Counted from the first letter of the stretch, positions 10,695-19,737 are shown. The stretch is DNA of 64,000 nucleotides from Bradyrhizobium aeschynomenes (GCF_013178945.1 NZ_JABFDM010000005.1:479342-543341); one strand, 5' to 3'. Numbers and translations are program-made. Notes: a model not told the origin generated them from the sequence alone.

Positions 10695-10906
10695 GACGAG
10701 GGAAAGAAGGGATCAGACCTGGCTTTGACCGGGAGACGAAAGGGCGCCGCCAGCCGGTTGAACGCGTTCATAGCCGCAATCGTGATCGTGGAGTCCACGA
10801 GATCCTTTGGCCCGAAAGCCGCGCTTGCGTCCGCATAGGCCTCGTCGGAGGCGTGCGTCTCGCTGACGAACGTGACTCCCTCCGCCCAAGCGAGGACAGC
10901 GCGGCA
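10695..10906 (-). pseudogene. Truncated copy of the carboxymuconolactone decarboxylase-like gene
   Basis: This segment is a degenerate direct repeat of 14991-15206, roughly 85% identical by eye. Translated, it gives LAWAEGVTFVSETHASDEAYADASAAF and ITIAAMNAFNRLAAPFRLPVKA, matching the C-terminal third of the intact protein at 15011-15466. The N-terminal two thirds, including the CxxC active site, are absent, and the original stop codon is lost. It is therefore a 5'-truncated remnant, and the two copies bracket a 4.1 kb oxidoreductase region. Confidence 0.8.
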
Positions 10907-11032
10907 AACACTGAAGCGGTCGCGCTTCCCTATCTCGCTTGCACAAGCCGTGCGGAACGGACGCCCGGCAATCACTCATCCTGACCGAGCGTCCGTCAAC
11001 TGCTCACCGACTTAACCGGCGTGGTTGCCGTT

Positions 11033-11803
11033 TCAGCTTTGTGCGGCCATGCTGCGAGCAACGGCAGCGGCGCTGATCCCTTCGAGAGCAAGCCCGTACG
11101 CGCTCCCCTCATCGATGAGACGACGGAGCTGCTGGGTGAGTGCAATGCGTGTATACCGGCCGGTAAGCGGCGGCAGCGCGGCGATCCCATCGGCAATTTC
11201 GTGAGCACGTATGAGCAGGCGGTCGGCGGGAACGATCTCGTTGACCGCGCCATAGTCCTTGGCCGTTTGAGCGTCGAGCACCTGCCGCGTCAGCAGGAAG
11301 TACCGGCCGCGGATCGATCCGATCACATGCGGCCACAGGATATGTACGCCGTCACCCGGTACGATGCCGAACTCGAAATGCGGCTTGTCTTGAAACACGG
11401 TCTGAGGAGTCGCGAGCACGATGTCGGTCAGCAGCGCATATTCACTATGCAGCAGCACCGGCCCATTCAAGGCAGTGATCATCGGCACCTCGATGTCGAG
11501 GATGTTCGAAAGCACCTTGCGGCCCTCGCGCAGGATCTTGTCGTAACCCTGGGGGGTGAAGAAGTCGAAGCCCTCGGGATTGATTGCGTCCATGAAGGCA
11601 TCACCTGTGCCGGTGAGGATCACCGCACGATTGTCGCGATCCTCGCCGATATGGTGAAACAAGTCGACGAACTGCTCGTGCGTATGACCGTTGAAGACGA
11701 GCTTGCCGCCATTGGTATGTAGCGCGACTTCCAACACGCCATTGTCCTTGCGCGTCAGGCGGGCGTTCGGAAAGGCGTCGCGGTAGGTCTTGAAATTGGC
11801 CAT
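11033..11803 (-). CDS. Enoyl-CoA hydratase/isomerase (crotonase) family protein
   Basis: A 256-residue crotonase-fold protein. The start at 11803 (MANFKTYRDAF) is chosen because AAGGA lies 8-12 bases upstream; an open frame continues 14 codons further. Family segments are RAVILTGTGDAFMDAIN, VPMITALNGPVLLHSEYALLTDIVLAT and FGIVPGDGVHILWPHVIG. In the oxyanion-hole region the usual GG is replaced by LHSEY, so classical hydratase activity is not assured. It may act on a non-CoA or unusual acyl-CoA substrate. It is divergent from no gene and runs in the same direction as the LysR gene upstream. Confidence 0.8.
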   Translation of the reverse strand: MANFKTYRDAFPNARLTRKDNGVLEVALHTNGGKLVFNGHTHEQFVDLFHHIGEDRDNRAVILTGTGDAFMDAINPEGFDFFTPQGYDKILREGRKVLSNILDIEVPMITALNGPVLLHSEYALLTDIVLATPQTVFQDKPHFEFGIVPGDGVHILWPHVIGSIRGRYFLLTRQVLDAQTAKDYGAVNEIVPADRLLIRAHEIADGIAALPPLTGRYTRIALTQQLRRLIDEGSAYGLALEGISAAAVARSMAAQS

Positions 11804-11898
11804 GATACTGATCCTTGATCTCGGGCCGTCGGGGAGCGGCGTCACGATCAGTTACGCGGTTGCTGGCCCGAACGGAGCGTGGCTCGGGGTGATATGCC

Positions 11899-12801
11899 TT
11901 ATGCCCCTCGGGAATAGGCTCTCGCCATCACCCCTTCCACGAAGCTTGCGAACTCGCGCGCTTTGGCGCTGGCCATGCGACCTGCAGGAAACACCGCCCA
12001 AAGGTCGAGCGGCGGCAGCGTCCAGTCTTGTAGCACCCGGCGCACGGCGCCGCTCGCCAGTTCAGGGGCGAACATCCAGTCCGACGCGATGGTCAGCCCC
12101 ATGTCGGCAAGCACCGCGGCGCGCAGGCCCTCGGCCGCGCTCACCCGGACGCGGCCGCGCACGGACACGGAGGCTTCTGCGCCGTCGCGGGTGAATGACC
12201 ACACATTGGGAAGCTGGCTGTAGATCACGGCCTCATGTCCAGCGAGGTCAGCCGGGCCATGCGGCTCGCCCGCCCGTTCGAGATAGGCGGGTGTTGCCAG
12301 CACCGAACGGCCGCCGGTTGCCAGCTTGCGAGCGACCGCAGAAGAATCGGATAACTCCCCCATGCGAAGCGACACGTCGATCCCTTCGACGACCAGGTCG
12401 ATGATGCGGTCGTCGAGGATCACGTCGATCTCGAGTCCGGGATGCTGGGCCAGAAAGCGCGGCAGCATCGGTACGATATGTAACCGGGCGAATGTCGTCG
12501 CTGCCGACACGCGGAGGCAACCGGACAGGCCCGCGCCCGCCCCGCGCGCTGCAAGCTCGGCTTCATCGGCTTCCTGGATGGCCGCCCTGGCCCGCTCATA
12601 GAAGCGCTGCCCGGCCTCGGTCGGCGTCAGTCCGTGCGTGGAGCGGATCAGCAGGCTGACCTGCAGGCGGCCCTCCAGCTGTGCGATCGTCTTCGACACC
12701 GCAGGTTGGCCGACATTGAGATGGCGAGCGGCGGCCGAGAAGGAGCCGGTCTCCACCACCCGCACGAAGGTCGCCATCGCTTGATATCTGTCCACCGTCA
12801 T
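11899..12801 (-). CDS. LysR-family transcriptional regulator
   Basis: The 300-residue protein has the N-terminal winged helix (VRVVETGSFSAAARHLNVGQPAVSKTIAQLEGRL, residues 11-45) and a C-terminal effector domain beginning LSGCLRVSAATTFARLHIVPML. The short linker and the overall length fit the group that regulates neighbouring oxidoreductases. It is divergent from the peroxiredoxin gene at 12923, with about 120 bases between the two starts, so it probably controls that gene and the SDR behind it. Confidence 0.92.
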   Translation of the reverse strand: MTVDRYQAMATFVRVVETGSFSAAARHLNVGQPAVSKTIAQLEGRLQVSLLIRSTHGLTPTEAGQRFYERARAAIQEADEAELAARGAGAGLSGCLRVSAATTFARLHIVPMLPRFLAQHPGLEIDVILDDRIIDLVVEGIDVSLRMGELSDSSAVARKLATGGRSVLATPAYLERAGEPHGPADLAGHEAVIYSQLPNVWSFTRDGAEASVSVRGRVRVSAAEGLRAAVLADMGLTIASDWMFAPELASGAVRRVLQDWTLPPLDLWAVFPAGRMASAKAREFASFVEGVMARAYSRGA

Positions 12802-12922
12802 TCCTCTCAGGAATGAGCGTTATCGCCGGGAGACGGCTGCCTTGTCGAGCGGCAGAGGCGCATAGGTCCGTCACGGCACCGTTCGCACCACGCCATCCCC
12901 TAGCATCCTCAAGGAGCAGATC

Positions 12923-13600
12923 ATGAGCCTCCAGGCCAAGCTCGACGCTTTCAAAGCCGAGTTCCAAGCCGGCAAACCGCCCTACAATGTGCCCCCCGCC
13001 GTCATCGAGACGATGCGACGTGCAACGTCCGAGCTGATCGCCAGTGGCGCCGCCAGCCACGCGCGCAAGGCGGGCGACAAAGCACCCGCTTTCACGTTGA
13101 ACGACCCCGACGGCCAGCCGGTGTCCTCGGCGGACCTGCTCGCCCGGGGACCGCTGGTGCTGAGTTTCTATCGCGGCGTCTGGTGTCCCTATTGCAACAT
13201 GGAGCTGCAGGCGCTGCAGGCCGCTTTGCCGGAGTTTCAGAAGCTCGACGCAACGCTCATTGCGATCTCGCCGCAGACCGCAGCGAACAGCCGCAAATCG
13301 GTGCGTCAGAACGCGCTGGGCTTCCCGATCCTGTCGGACCCCCGCAACGACGTGGCGGCGGCGTTCGGGCTTCGTTTCGCGCTGCCCGACTATCTCGTCG
13401 ACCTCTACAAGAGCCTCAAGAATGACCTGCCGAGCTTCAATGGCGACCCGAGTTGGACGCTGCCGATGCCGGCCCGCTACGTGATCGGACCGGACGCAAC
13501 GATCCTCTATGCCGAGGTCAACCCGGACTACACGAAGCGTCCCGAGCCGGAGGATATGCTGCCCGCGCTTCGTCGTCGTGCGGCGGCCATCGCCTCGTGA
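12923..13600 (+). CDS. Peroxiredoxin-like protein (AhpC/TSA family)
   Basis: The protein has 225 residues. A thioredoxin fold starts near residue 50 (GDKAPAFTLNDPDGQPVSSADLL) with the active site FYRGVWCPYC; Cys88 would be the peroxidatic cysteine and Cys91 makes a CxxC. The N-terminal 45 residues are helical and specific to the AhpC/TSA subgroup often paired with LysR regulators. The role is likely reduction of peroxides or disulfide exchange in the cytosol, since no signal peptide is seen. AAGGAGCAGATC before the ATG is a good ribosome-binding site. An SDR gene follows after 34 bases. Confidence 0.88.
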   Translation: MSLQAKLDAFKAEFQAGKPPYNVPPAVIETMRRATSELIASGAASHARKAGDKAPAFTLNDPDGQPVSSADLLARGPLVLSFYRGVWCPYCNMELQALQAALPEFQKLDATLIAISPQTAANSRKSVRQNALGFPILSDPRNDVAAAFGLRFALPDYLVDLYKSLKNDLPSFNGDPSWTLPMPARYVIGPDATILYAEVNPDYTKRPEPEDMLPALRRRAAAIAS

Positions 13601-13634
13601 CCTGCCCCCGTTGAAAACCGTTGCGGAGTGTTCC

Positions 13635-14351
13635 ATGTCTCGCACGTTCCTCATCACAGGCGCCAGCAAGGGCATTGGCCTGGCGCTCGCCCGTCGCCTG
13701 ATCCGTGACGGCCACGCGGTCGTCGGCCTCGCGCGCCACGCCACGCCGGACTTCCCAGGCACGCTCGTCTCCGTCGATCTCGCCGACGCCGGCGCGACCG
13801 AAGCCGTGCTCGCGGAGCTCTCGACGCGCTTCCGCTTCGATGGCGTGGTCAACAATGTCGGCCTGGTCCGCCCGCAACGACTCGGCGCCCTCGAGTTGCA
13901 GGCGTTCGACGACGTGATGCGTGTCAACCTGCATCCGGCGCTCCAGGCAGTGCAGGCTCTGCTTCCGGGCATGACGGAGCGCGGCTGGGGACGGATCGTC
14001 AACATTTCCAGCCTGACGGTGCTCGGTTCGGTCGAACGCACCGCCTATGCTGCGGCGAAAGCAGCACTGGTGAGCTTCAGCCGGAGTTGGGCGCTCGAAC
14101 TTGCCAGCACCGGGATATCCGTCAATGCGGTCTCGCCGGGACCGACCGAGACGGAGCTGTTCCGTGCCAACAATCCGCCCGGGAGCGACGGCGAGCGCCG
14201 CTACCTCGCGGGCGTCCCGATGGGACGATTCGGCCAACCGGATGAGATCGCCGCAGCGATCGCTTTCCTGCTGTCCGACGAGGCGGCCTTCATCACCGGC
14301 CAGACCATCCACGTCGATGGTGGTGCCTCGATCGGCAAAGCGGCGTTCTAG
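13635..14351 (+). CDS. Short-chain dehydrogenase/reductase (SDR)
   Basis: The 238-residue classical SDR carries the cofactor motif TGASKGIG at residues 8-15, NNVG in place of the usual NNAG, the catalytic serine in NISSLTVLG, and Tyr138-x3-Lys142 (YAAAK). The C-terminal GQTIHVDGG is also typical. The ATG at 13635 gives the standard N-terminus; the frame is open upstream into the peroxiredoxin gene but unconserved there. It follows the peroxiredoxin gene closely and is probably cotranscribed under the divergent LysR regulator. The substrate is unknown. Confidence 0.9.
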   Translation: MSRTFLITGASKGIGLALARRLIRDGHAVVGLARHATPDFPGTLVSVDLADAGATEAVLAELSTRFRFDGVVNNVGLVRPQRLGALELQAFDDVMRVNLHPALQAVQALLPGMTERGWGRIVNISSLTVLGSVERTAYAAAKAALVSFSRSWALELASTGISVNAVSPGPTETELFRANNPPGSDGERRYLAGVPMGRFGQPDEIAAAIAFLLSDEAAFITGQTIHVDGGASIGKAAF

Positions 14352-14375
14352 TCTTCAACCTGTCCTAAGGAGATC

Positions 14376-14973
14376 ATGATGGTGCAACAAACTGCCCTTG
14401 TCCTGGGTGCCTCGCGTGGGCTCGGCTTTGCACTCGTCGAGGAATGGCTGACTCGCGGTGGCACGTGATTGCCGCCGTTCGAAGCCATCACGTGAGCTCG
14501 ACAAGTTCGGAAGCCGCTTCTCCGGCAGGCTCGAGAGGTTGAGACGGTCCGCGCGCTCCGGAAGCGGCTCGGTGGACGACGTCTCGACGTTCTGTTCGTC
14601 AACGCGGGATTGCGCGCGCCGTCCCCGAAAGCCCGCTCAGCGCAGCGAGACGGACTTCCTCGACATGATGCTCACAAATGCATTCTCGCCGGTGCGCGCA
14701 GCGGAGTTGCTGCAGGATCCAGTCCCGCCAGGCGGCACAATCGCGATCATGAGTTCCGAGCTCGGAAGCATCGAGAACGCCACGGGTTCCTGACAACTCT
14801 ATTCCTCCAGCAAAGCGGCCCTCAACATGCTGATGAAGGGCTATGCGGCCAAGCATCCGAGCGATGGACATGCGCTGCTGCTGGTCGCCTCCCGGCTGGG
14901 TGCGAACCGAGATGGGCGGCGGCTCCTTTCGATCGATGAGAGCATACCGCTCGTCGTCGACATGGATTGCTGA
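14376..14973 (+). pseudogene. Frameshifted SDR pseudogene
   Basis: A good ribosome-binding site (AAGGAGATC) and ATG at 14376 start MMVQQTALVLGASRGLGFALVEEW, a normal SDR N-terminus. The frame then breaks at about 14462, where the neighbouring frame reads WHVIAAVR. Further pieces in other frames are DVLFVNAGLRAPSPKA, the stretch ending TIAIMSSELGSIENATGS before an in-frame stop at 14791, then YSSSKAALNMLMKGYAAKHP and WVRTEMGG. All catalytic motifs can be found, but spread over at least two frames with an internal stop, so no functional enzyme is made. Confidence 0.85.
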
Positions 14974-15010
14974 CCAGGGAGTGCGCCAGGATGAAGAGGG
15001 AAGAAGCGGA

Positions 15011-15466
15011 TCAGGCCTCTGCCTTGACCGGGAGCCGAAAGGGCGCCCCCAGCCGATTGAAGGCGTTCATTGCAGCAATCGTGATGGTGAGGTCGACGAG
15101 ATCCTTAGGCGCGAACACCGCGCTTGCGGCTGCATAGGCCTCGTCGGAGGCGTGCGTCTCGCTGACGAGAGTGACTTCCTCCGCCCACGCGAGCGCAGCT
15201 CGGTACTTGTCGGGAAAGAGGCGCGGTACTTCGGCCCAGACCGGAACGAGGGCGACCTTTTCGATTGGCATCGTGGCCAGGAGGTCCCGGGTGTGCAGAT
15301 CGATGCAGTGCGCGCAGCCGTTTATCTGCGAAACTCGTAGGAAGACGAGGTGGATCAATTCGCGGGGCAGGTCGGTTCCCGTGGTGATGTAATGATGGAT
15401 AGCGAAGAGGGCCTTCGCACCCTGCGGCGCCACCTCGTTCCAGACCAATCGCTTGTTCTCGCTCAT
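15011..15466 (-). CDS. Carboxymuconolactone decarboxylase-family protein (AhpD-like)
   Basis: The product is 151 residues from the ATG at 15466 (MSENKRLVWNEVAP). It is an all-helical AhpD/CMD fold with the redox motif CAHCIDLHTRDLL, whose CxxC plus histidine is the alkylhydroperoxidase-like active site. It diverges from the ECF41 sigma-factor gene; genes of this family are the best-known partners of ECF41 sigma factors. An ECF41-type promoter lies 48 bases upstream on its own strand. A truncated duplicate is at 10695-10906. It is probably involved in a stress or redox response, with unknown substrate. Confidence 0.88.
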   Translation of the reverse strand: MSENKRLVWNEVAPQGAKALFAIHHYITTGTDLPRELIHLVFLRVSQINGCAHCIDLHTRDLLATMPIEKVALVPVWAEVPRLFPDKYRAALAWAEEVTLVSETHASDEAYAAASAVFAPKDLVDLTITIAAMNAFNRLGAPFRLPVKAEA

Positions 15467-15513
15467 GACGTGTCTCAATGTTCGGAACGCCGGAAATCGA
15501 CATTCGGAACCAT

Positions 15514-15540
15514 GACGGGCCAAGCATTCCGGGTGTGACA
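15514..15540 (-). promoter_or_regulatory. ECF41-type promoter for the CMD-like gene
   Basis: On the minus strand TGTCACA (15540-15534) is followed after exactly 16 bases by CGTC (15517-15514). This is the -35/-10 pattern I recall for the ECF41 sigma group. It points at the CMD-like gene starting at 15466. It mirrors the plus-strand promoter 34 bases away. Confidence 0.75.
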
Positions 15541-15573
15541 TGCCCAATCAACATTTCCATTCGAAGCGGCCGA

Positions 15574-15600
15574 TGTCACATCCGGGCTCGTCCAATCGTC
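15574..15600 (+). promoter_or_regulatory. ECF41-type promoter for the sigma-factor gene
   Basis: TGTCACA at 15574-15580 is followed after exactly 16 bases by CGTC at 15597-15600. It has the same two elements and the same spacing as the minus-strand site at 15540-15514. It lies 42 bases before the sigma-factor start, consistent with autoregulation. Confidence 0.75.
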
Positions 15601-15641
15601 TTCTCCTCGCGCCTTGATGCGCGAGCGATGGAAAAGCGGAT

Positions 15642-16574
15642 ATGACCTGCGAGGAAGCGGGGCGGATGAAGGCGATGAACGATCAGCGGACCACCGAGTT
15701 CGAAGCGGAGCGAAGACGCCTGACACGCCTGGCCTATCGGATGATGGGCTCGCTCACGGAGGCGGAGGACGTCGTTCAGGACGCATGGCTGCGGTGGGTG
15801 GGGGTGGAGGGTGGCGTCGATTCGCCTCCCGCCTATCTGACCCGCATCGTCACACGCCTGTGCATCGACCGACGCCGCTCCGCGCGGGCGCGCCGGGAAA
15901 CCTACGTCGGACCCTGGCTGCCAGATCCTCTCGTGGGTTTGGTGGAACCGGACGAGACGGTCGCCGACGACGTCACGGTCACGTTGATGCTGGCCCTTGA
16001 GCGTTTGTCGCCTCTGGAGCGGGCCGCTTTCCTTCTCCACGACGTCTTTGACGTGCCGCTGACCGAAGTGGCCATCACCCTCGACCGCGAGCCGGCCGCG
16101 GTTCGTCAGCTCGCGGCGCGCGCCCGCAAGCACGTGCAGGCCGCTCGTCCCCGCTTTGACGTCGAACCCGCGGATGCGGATCGGATCACCCGTGCCTTCT
16201 TCGCCGCGGCACGCGACGGGGACGTGGCGGCGCTTTCGGCCCTGCTGGCAAGGGATGTCGAGATCCATACCGATGGCGGCGGCAAGGTCCGTGCCTTTCG
16301 CAACGTCATTTGGGGCGTCGAGCGGGCCCTGCGCCTTTTTGCCGGGCAGCGCCGCAAACATGTCGTGCTGCCGACGCTGCTTCGTGTCGTCACCATCGAC
16401 GGCCTGCCAGGCTACGTCAGCCTCGATGCAGGGGGCATGCTTCAGACAACCGCGCTCGACATTCGCGAGGACGGGATCACCGCGATCTACATCGTCAAAA
16501 ACCCGGACAAGCTGTCTCACTTGGCGGCAGAAATGGACTTTTCAAAAGGCGTTTCGCCGATCCGACCAGCTTGA
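15642..16574 (+). CDS. ECF41-type RNA polymerase sigma factor with fused SnoaL-like regulatory domain
   Basis: The product has 310 residues. The sigma-2 region is RRRLTRLAYRMMGSLTEAEDVVQDAWLRW, and the sigma-4 region is LSPLERAAFLLHDVFDVPLTEVA. The linker holds WLPDP, the ECF41 WLPEP-type motif, and the C-terminal SnoaL-like domain holds DGGGK and NPDKL, both diagnostic of the group. In ECF41 factors this tail replaces an anti-sigma factor and tunes activity from within the same protein. The start at 15642 is used; ATGs at 15666 and 15675 are also possible. It is divergent from its likely target gene at 15011-15466. Confidence 0.92.
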   Translation: MTCEEAGRMKAMNDQRTTEFEAERRRLTRLAYRMMGSLTEAEDVVQDAWLRWVGVEGGVDSPPAYLTRIVTRLCIDRRRSARARRETYVGPWLPDPLVGLVEPDETVADDVTVTLMLALERLSPLERAAFLLHDVFDVPLTEVAITLDREPAAVRQLAARARKHVQAARPRFDVEPADADRITRAFFAAARDGDVAALSALLARDVEIHTDGGGKVRAFRNVIWGVERALRLFAGQRRKHVVLPTLLRVVTIDGLPGYVSLDAGGMLQTTALDIREDGITAIYIVKNPDKLSHLAAEMDFSKGVSPIRPA

Positions 16575-16659
16575 TGAATTGCCTCAGTGACTGCGGCAAC
16601 GCGGAGAATCATTCGATAGGCTGCACACATGGCTCGCTCACGGTCGAACGTCCGCTACG

Positions 16660-18317
16660 GGCCGATGCTGTCGAAAAAAGGCTTGAGAGCCTCGGCGAAC
16701 ACTGATTCCTTCATCTGATCGAGCTTCGGTGACGGAGAACGGTGATGATGGGACGGCGGAAGCGGGATCAGGGCAGCCTGTTCTATGAGTTTCGCTTGGA
16801 GGATCGTATCCCCGAGAACCATCTGCTCAGGCGGATGAACGCGTTCGTCGCCGTGGCACTCGCCGATCTACACAAGGAGCTTGAGCCGCACTATTCCGAG
16901 ATCGGGCGACCGTCGATTGATCCCGAACTCATGATCCGGATGCTGCTCGTGGGGTACTGCTACGGCATCCGCTCAGAGCGCCGGCTTTGCCAGGAAGTGG
17001 AACTGCATCTCGCCTACCGCTGGTTCTGCCAGCTCGATCTCGATGACGCTCTCCCGCATCACTCGACATTTTCGGTCAACCGGCTCGGCCGCTTTCGCGA
17101 GAGCGACGTGCTGCGCCACATCTTCGAGCGTGTCGTCTGGTCGGCGATGGCGACCGGGCTGGTAAAGGGCGAAGGCTTCGCGGTCGATGCCAGCGTGCTG
17201 GAGGCCAACGCCAGTCGCTACCACGGCAAGCCGCCGGCCGAACTCGACTGGACCGACGCACAACGTCAGCGGCGCGCCGTTGCTGAGTATCTTGCTTCGA
17301 TCGAAGCTGCCGCGCAGCCCACCGAGGCGGCGGATGGCGCCGACGACACCGACAATGATCCTGAGACGCCGCGGCACCGGCGCAGCGAACGCAAGGCGCC
17401 GAAGGTGATCTCGCTGTCCGATCCATCTTCTGCGTGGACGGCAAAAGCCAACAAGCGCGTCCAGTTCGGCTATGGTCTAAATTACCTGATCGACGTCGAA
17501 CATGCGGTCATCGTCGACGTGGAAGCAACGCCAGCGCGGACCTACGACGAAGTCGTCGCGACCAAGACGATGATCGATCGCACAGCGCGATGCTTCGATC
17601 TGAAGCCGAAGCGACTGATCGCCGATACAGCCTATGGCACAGGCAAGTTCCTCGGTTGGCTCGTCAAGGAGAAACAGATCACGCCGCACATCCCCGTGTG
17701 GGATAAAAGTAAACGCGAAGATGGCACCTTCTCGCGTGCAGACTTCAAATGGGATAGCCGCGCCAATGTGTATGTCTGTCCCAGTGGGAAGGTGCTTCGC
17801 ACCACCGGCAAAGTTCACGATGGAACGATGCTACGGTTCCGCGCCAGCAAACACGATTGCTCCATCTGTCCTGAAGGCGCAGTGTTGCCCAAACATGCCC
17901 GCCCGGCAGATCCCGCGCGATCTCCACGAAGACGCCCGAGATGTCGCGCGCCGGAAAATGACGACGAAAGCGTTCCTCAAATCACGCGACGAGCGCAAGC
18001 GGGTCGAGATGCGGTTCGCACATTTGAAGACCCACCATGGGTTCGAGCGGTTGCGCCTGAGAGGTCTGTCCGGCGCCCGCGACGAATTCCATCTCGCCGC
18101 CATCGTGCAGAACCTGAAGACAATGGCGCTGAAGCTGCTCAAGCCGCCAGAGCCGGCGCGGGTATGAGTTGTATGCGTGTGAGCAATTATGCGCCAGCGT
18201 CGCAGCCAGCGATCGGCCGGCGCAGCGGATACTCGATCCATAAATGGCCTCGCCGTCGAACCAGACCAGGAGAAGCAGTCCCGCGCGGCGAAAAAGACTT
18301 TTTCGACAGCATCGGCC
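16660..18317 (+). mobile_element. IS1182-family insertion sequence, probably inactive
   Basis: Terminal inverted repeats of 19 bases bound the element: GGCCGATGCTGTCGAAAAA at 16660-16678 and its exact complement at 18299-18317. They enclose one transposase gene, giving an element of about 1.66 kb. I see no clear target-site duplication outside the ends. The transposase is frameshifted, so movement would need a helper in trans. Confidence 0.8.
16742..18167 (+). pseudogene. IS1182-family transposase, frameshifted
   Basis: The N-terminal part (GRRKRDQGSLFYEFRLEDRIPENHLLR, then IDPELMIRMLLVGYCYGIRSERRL and FAVDASVLEANASR) is the DUF772-type transposase domain, followed by a DDE domain with DTAYGTGKFLGWL. 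At the cysteine cluster near 17870-17876 the frame breaks. The first frame gives CSICP and then random arginine-rich sequence, while the adjacent frame gives LKAQCCPNMPARQIPRDLHEDARDVARRK and ends properly at 18167 after MRFAHLKTHHGFERLRLRG. A small deletion (two bases by the expected motif spacing) explains it. Confidence 0.85.
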
Positions 18318-18461
18318 ACCAGCAGACATTCACAGTCTCTTAAGCCCGTAAGGACCAGCGCCGATTGGGCGTATTCACAAGATAGTGCCACTTTGATACT
18401 CCTCGCGGCATTGAGCAACTCCATAGGGATCTGACTTCGTTCTCTGCCTGCGGGTGCAAAT

Positions 18462-19166
18462 GTGGTTCAGAAGAAAGTCGCCCCTCGTCTTTTTGTGATA
18501 TTTGCGTGTGAAGCACATGAAGCCGTCATCTTCCGTCGGGGTCCGTCGGACTGGTTTCATATCGTTCGCTGGGACACCAAGAACGATACGTTCCATCCGG
18601 GCGCCTGGCTAAAAGGACGCATCTATCCTGAGAAATGCGATTTGTCGCCTGACGGCAAATTGCTTCTGTCGTTCATCCATCAAGGACGCAAACTGAAAAC
18701 TGACTACAGGTCGGCGTGGAGCGCTATCAGCCGGAGTCCCTGGCTTCATGCTCTTGGGCTGTGGCCCCAGGGTACGACGTATGGCGGAGGCGGACGCTTT
18801 ACAGACGATCGAAGCGCCGTCCTCAGATTTTATCCGGTAGCAGCACATCCAGATCACCCGGGAGCTGGGCTCAATGTCAGCTTCATTGCCTTCGACACGA
18901 GTTTTGAGAGAAAATACGATCTTGCTCCCTTACATCAGTCGACCCAGGAAATTGAGGGAGCTGAGTGGACCGGTCGAGATCAACGCGGCAGATTAATCTA
19001 CGCGGCTGATGGCAAGCTCATCTGCGCGGCTACAAAGACACGGGAAGCGATCTGCCTCGCCGACTTCAACAATCTCGTTCCGGACCCGCAACCGCCCCCT
19101 TTCTCCGCAACTGTGCCGCTCGGAGCGAAAAAGCTTCAGCGACGTGTCGAACGTAAACAAAGATAG
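18462..19166 (+). CDS. Hypothetical protein
   Basis: A 234-residue frame starting at GTG 18462. It is rich in aromatic and glycine turns (DLSPDGKLLLSFIHQG, YAADGKLICAATKTREAICLADFNNL) that look like beta-propeller blades. No signal peptide, no membrane helix and no known catalytic motif. It lies just after the insertion sequence and its GC content is lower than that of its surroundings, suggesting an accessory gene. Confidence 0.55.
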   Translation: MVQKKVAPRLFVIFACEAHEAVIFRRGPSDWFHIVRWDTKNDTFHPGAWLKGRIYPEKCDLSPDGKLLLSFIHQGRKLKTDYRSAWSAISRSPWLHALGLWPQGTTYGGGGRFTDDRSAVLRFYPVAAHPDHPGAGLNVSFIAFDTSFERKYDLAPLHQSTQEIEGAEWTGRDQRGRLIYAADGKLICAATKTREAICLADFNNLVPDPQPPPFSATVPLGAKKLQRRVERKQR

Positions 19167-19344
19167 CAGCATCATCTGGACTTGAGATTGTATATCAACG
19201 CGGATGGATTCTCTTTTCTCTTTTGGTAGACGGCGCAACCCAGTAGCTCGTTCGCCAATATCCGCTCTGGGGTCAGTAGGCGACTTGGGTGCTCTCGTCT
19301 ACAATGACGCTGACGTTAAATCCGGTTGAGCTTGGAGCCGGTCC

Positions 19345-19737
19345 ATGATGTTGCTGAGATGCCGCTCGCTACTGATTGTGGTCACCAGCCTTTTGTTTAT
19401 GTCAGGATGCATTGCGGGTGACCACGTGGTTGTGCTCACCGGCGCGACAGTAGGTCGCGACGAGAGAACAGGAAGGCCAATCCTGAACCTGATCTTTGCG
19501 GAGAAATCCAAGGAAACATTACGCATTATTAGCAACAGCAATCTTGGTCGGCCGCTCGAGATTCGTGTTGCGGGACGTACGTTTCTGACCCCGGTACTTC
19601 GAGAGCCAATAGGAGGTGCGACTTGGCAGATCAGTGACCGCGATTGGACCGATCAAGAAGTGAATGGTCTGGCGGAGCAACTTAACAATGCTCCAAAAGG
19701 CGAGATCGAGTTTCGAACGGCGCAACCACCGAAGTAG
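19345..19737 (+). CDS. Putative lipoprotein
   Basis: The 130-residue product begins with a signal sequence ending in a lipobox (LLFMSGC, Cys at about residue 22), so it should be lipid-anchored. The mature part has no recognised domain. It is in an accessory-looking stretch of hypotheticals after the insertion sequence. The start may be either of two adjacent ATGs. Confidence 0.5.
   Translation: MMLLRCRSLLIVVTSLLFMSGCIAGDHVVVLTGATVGRDERTGRPILNLIFAEKSKETLRIISNSNLGRPLEIRVAGRTFLTPVLREPIGGATWQISDRDWTDQEVNGLAEQLNNAPKGEIEFRTAQPPK

Noticed and set aside
17860..17890. Programmed frameshifting in the IS transposase
   Set aside because: No slippery run precedes the break, and motif spacing suggests a small deletion; IS1182 transposases are normally one frame.
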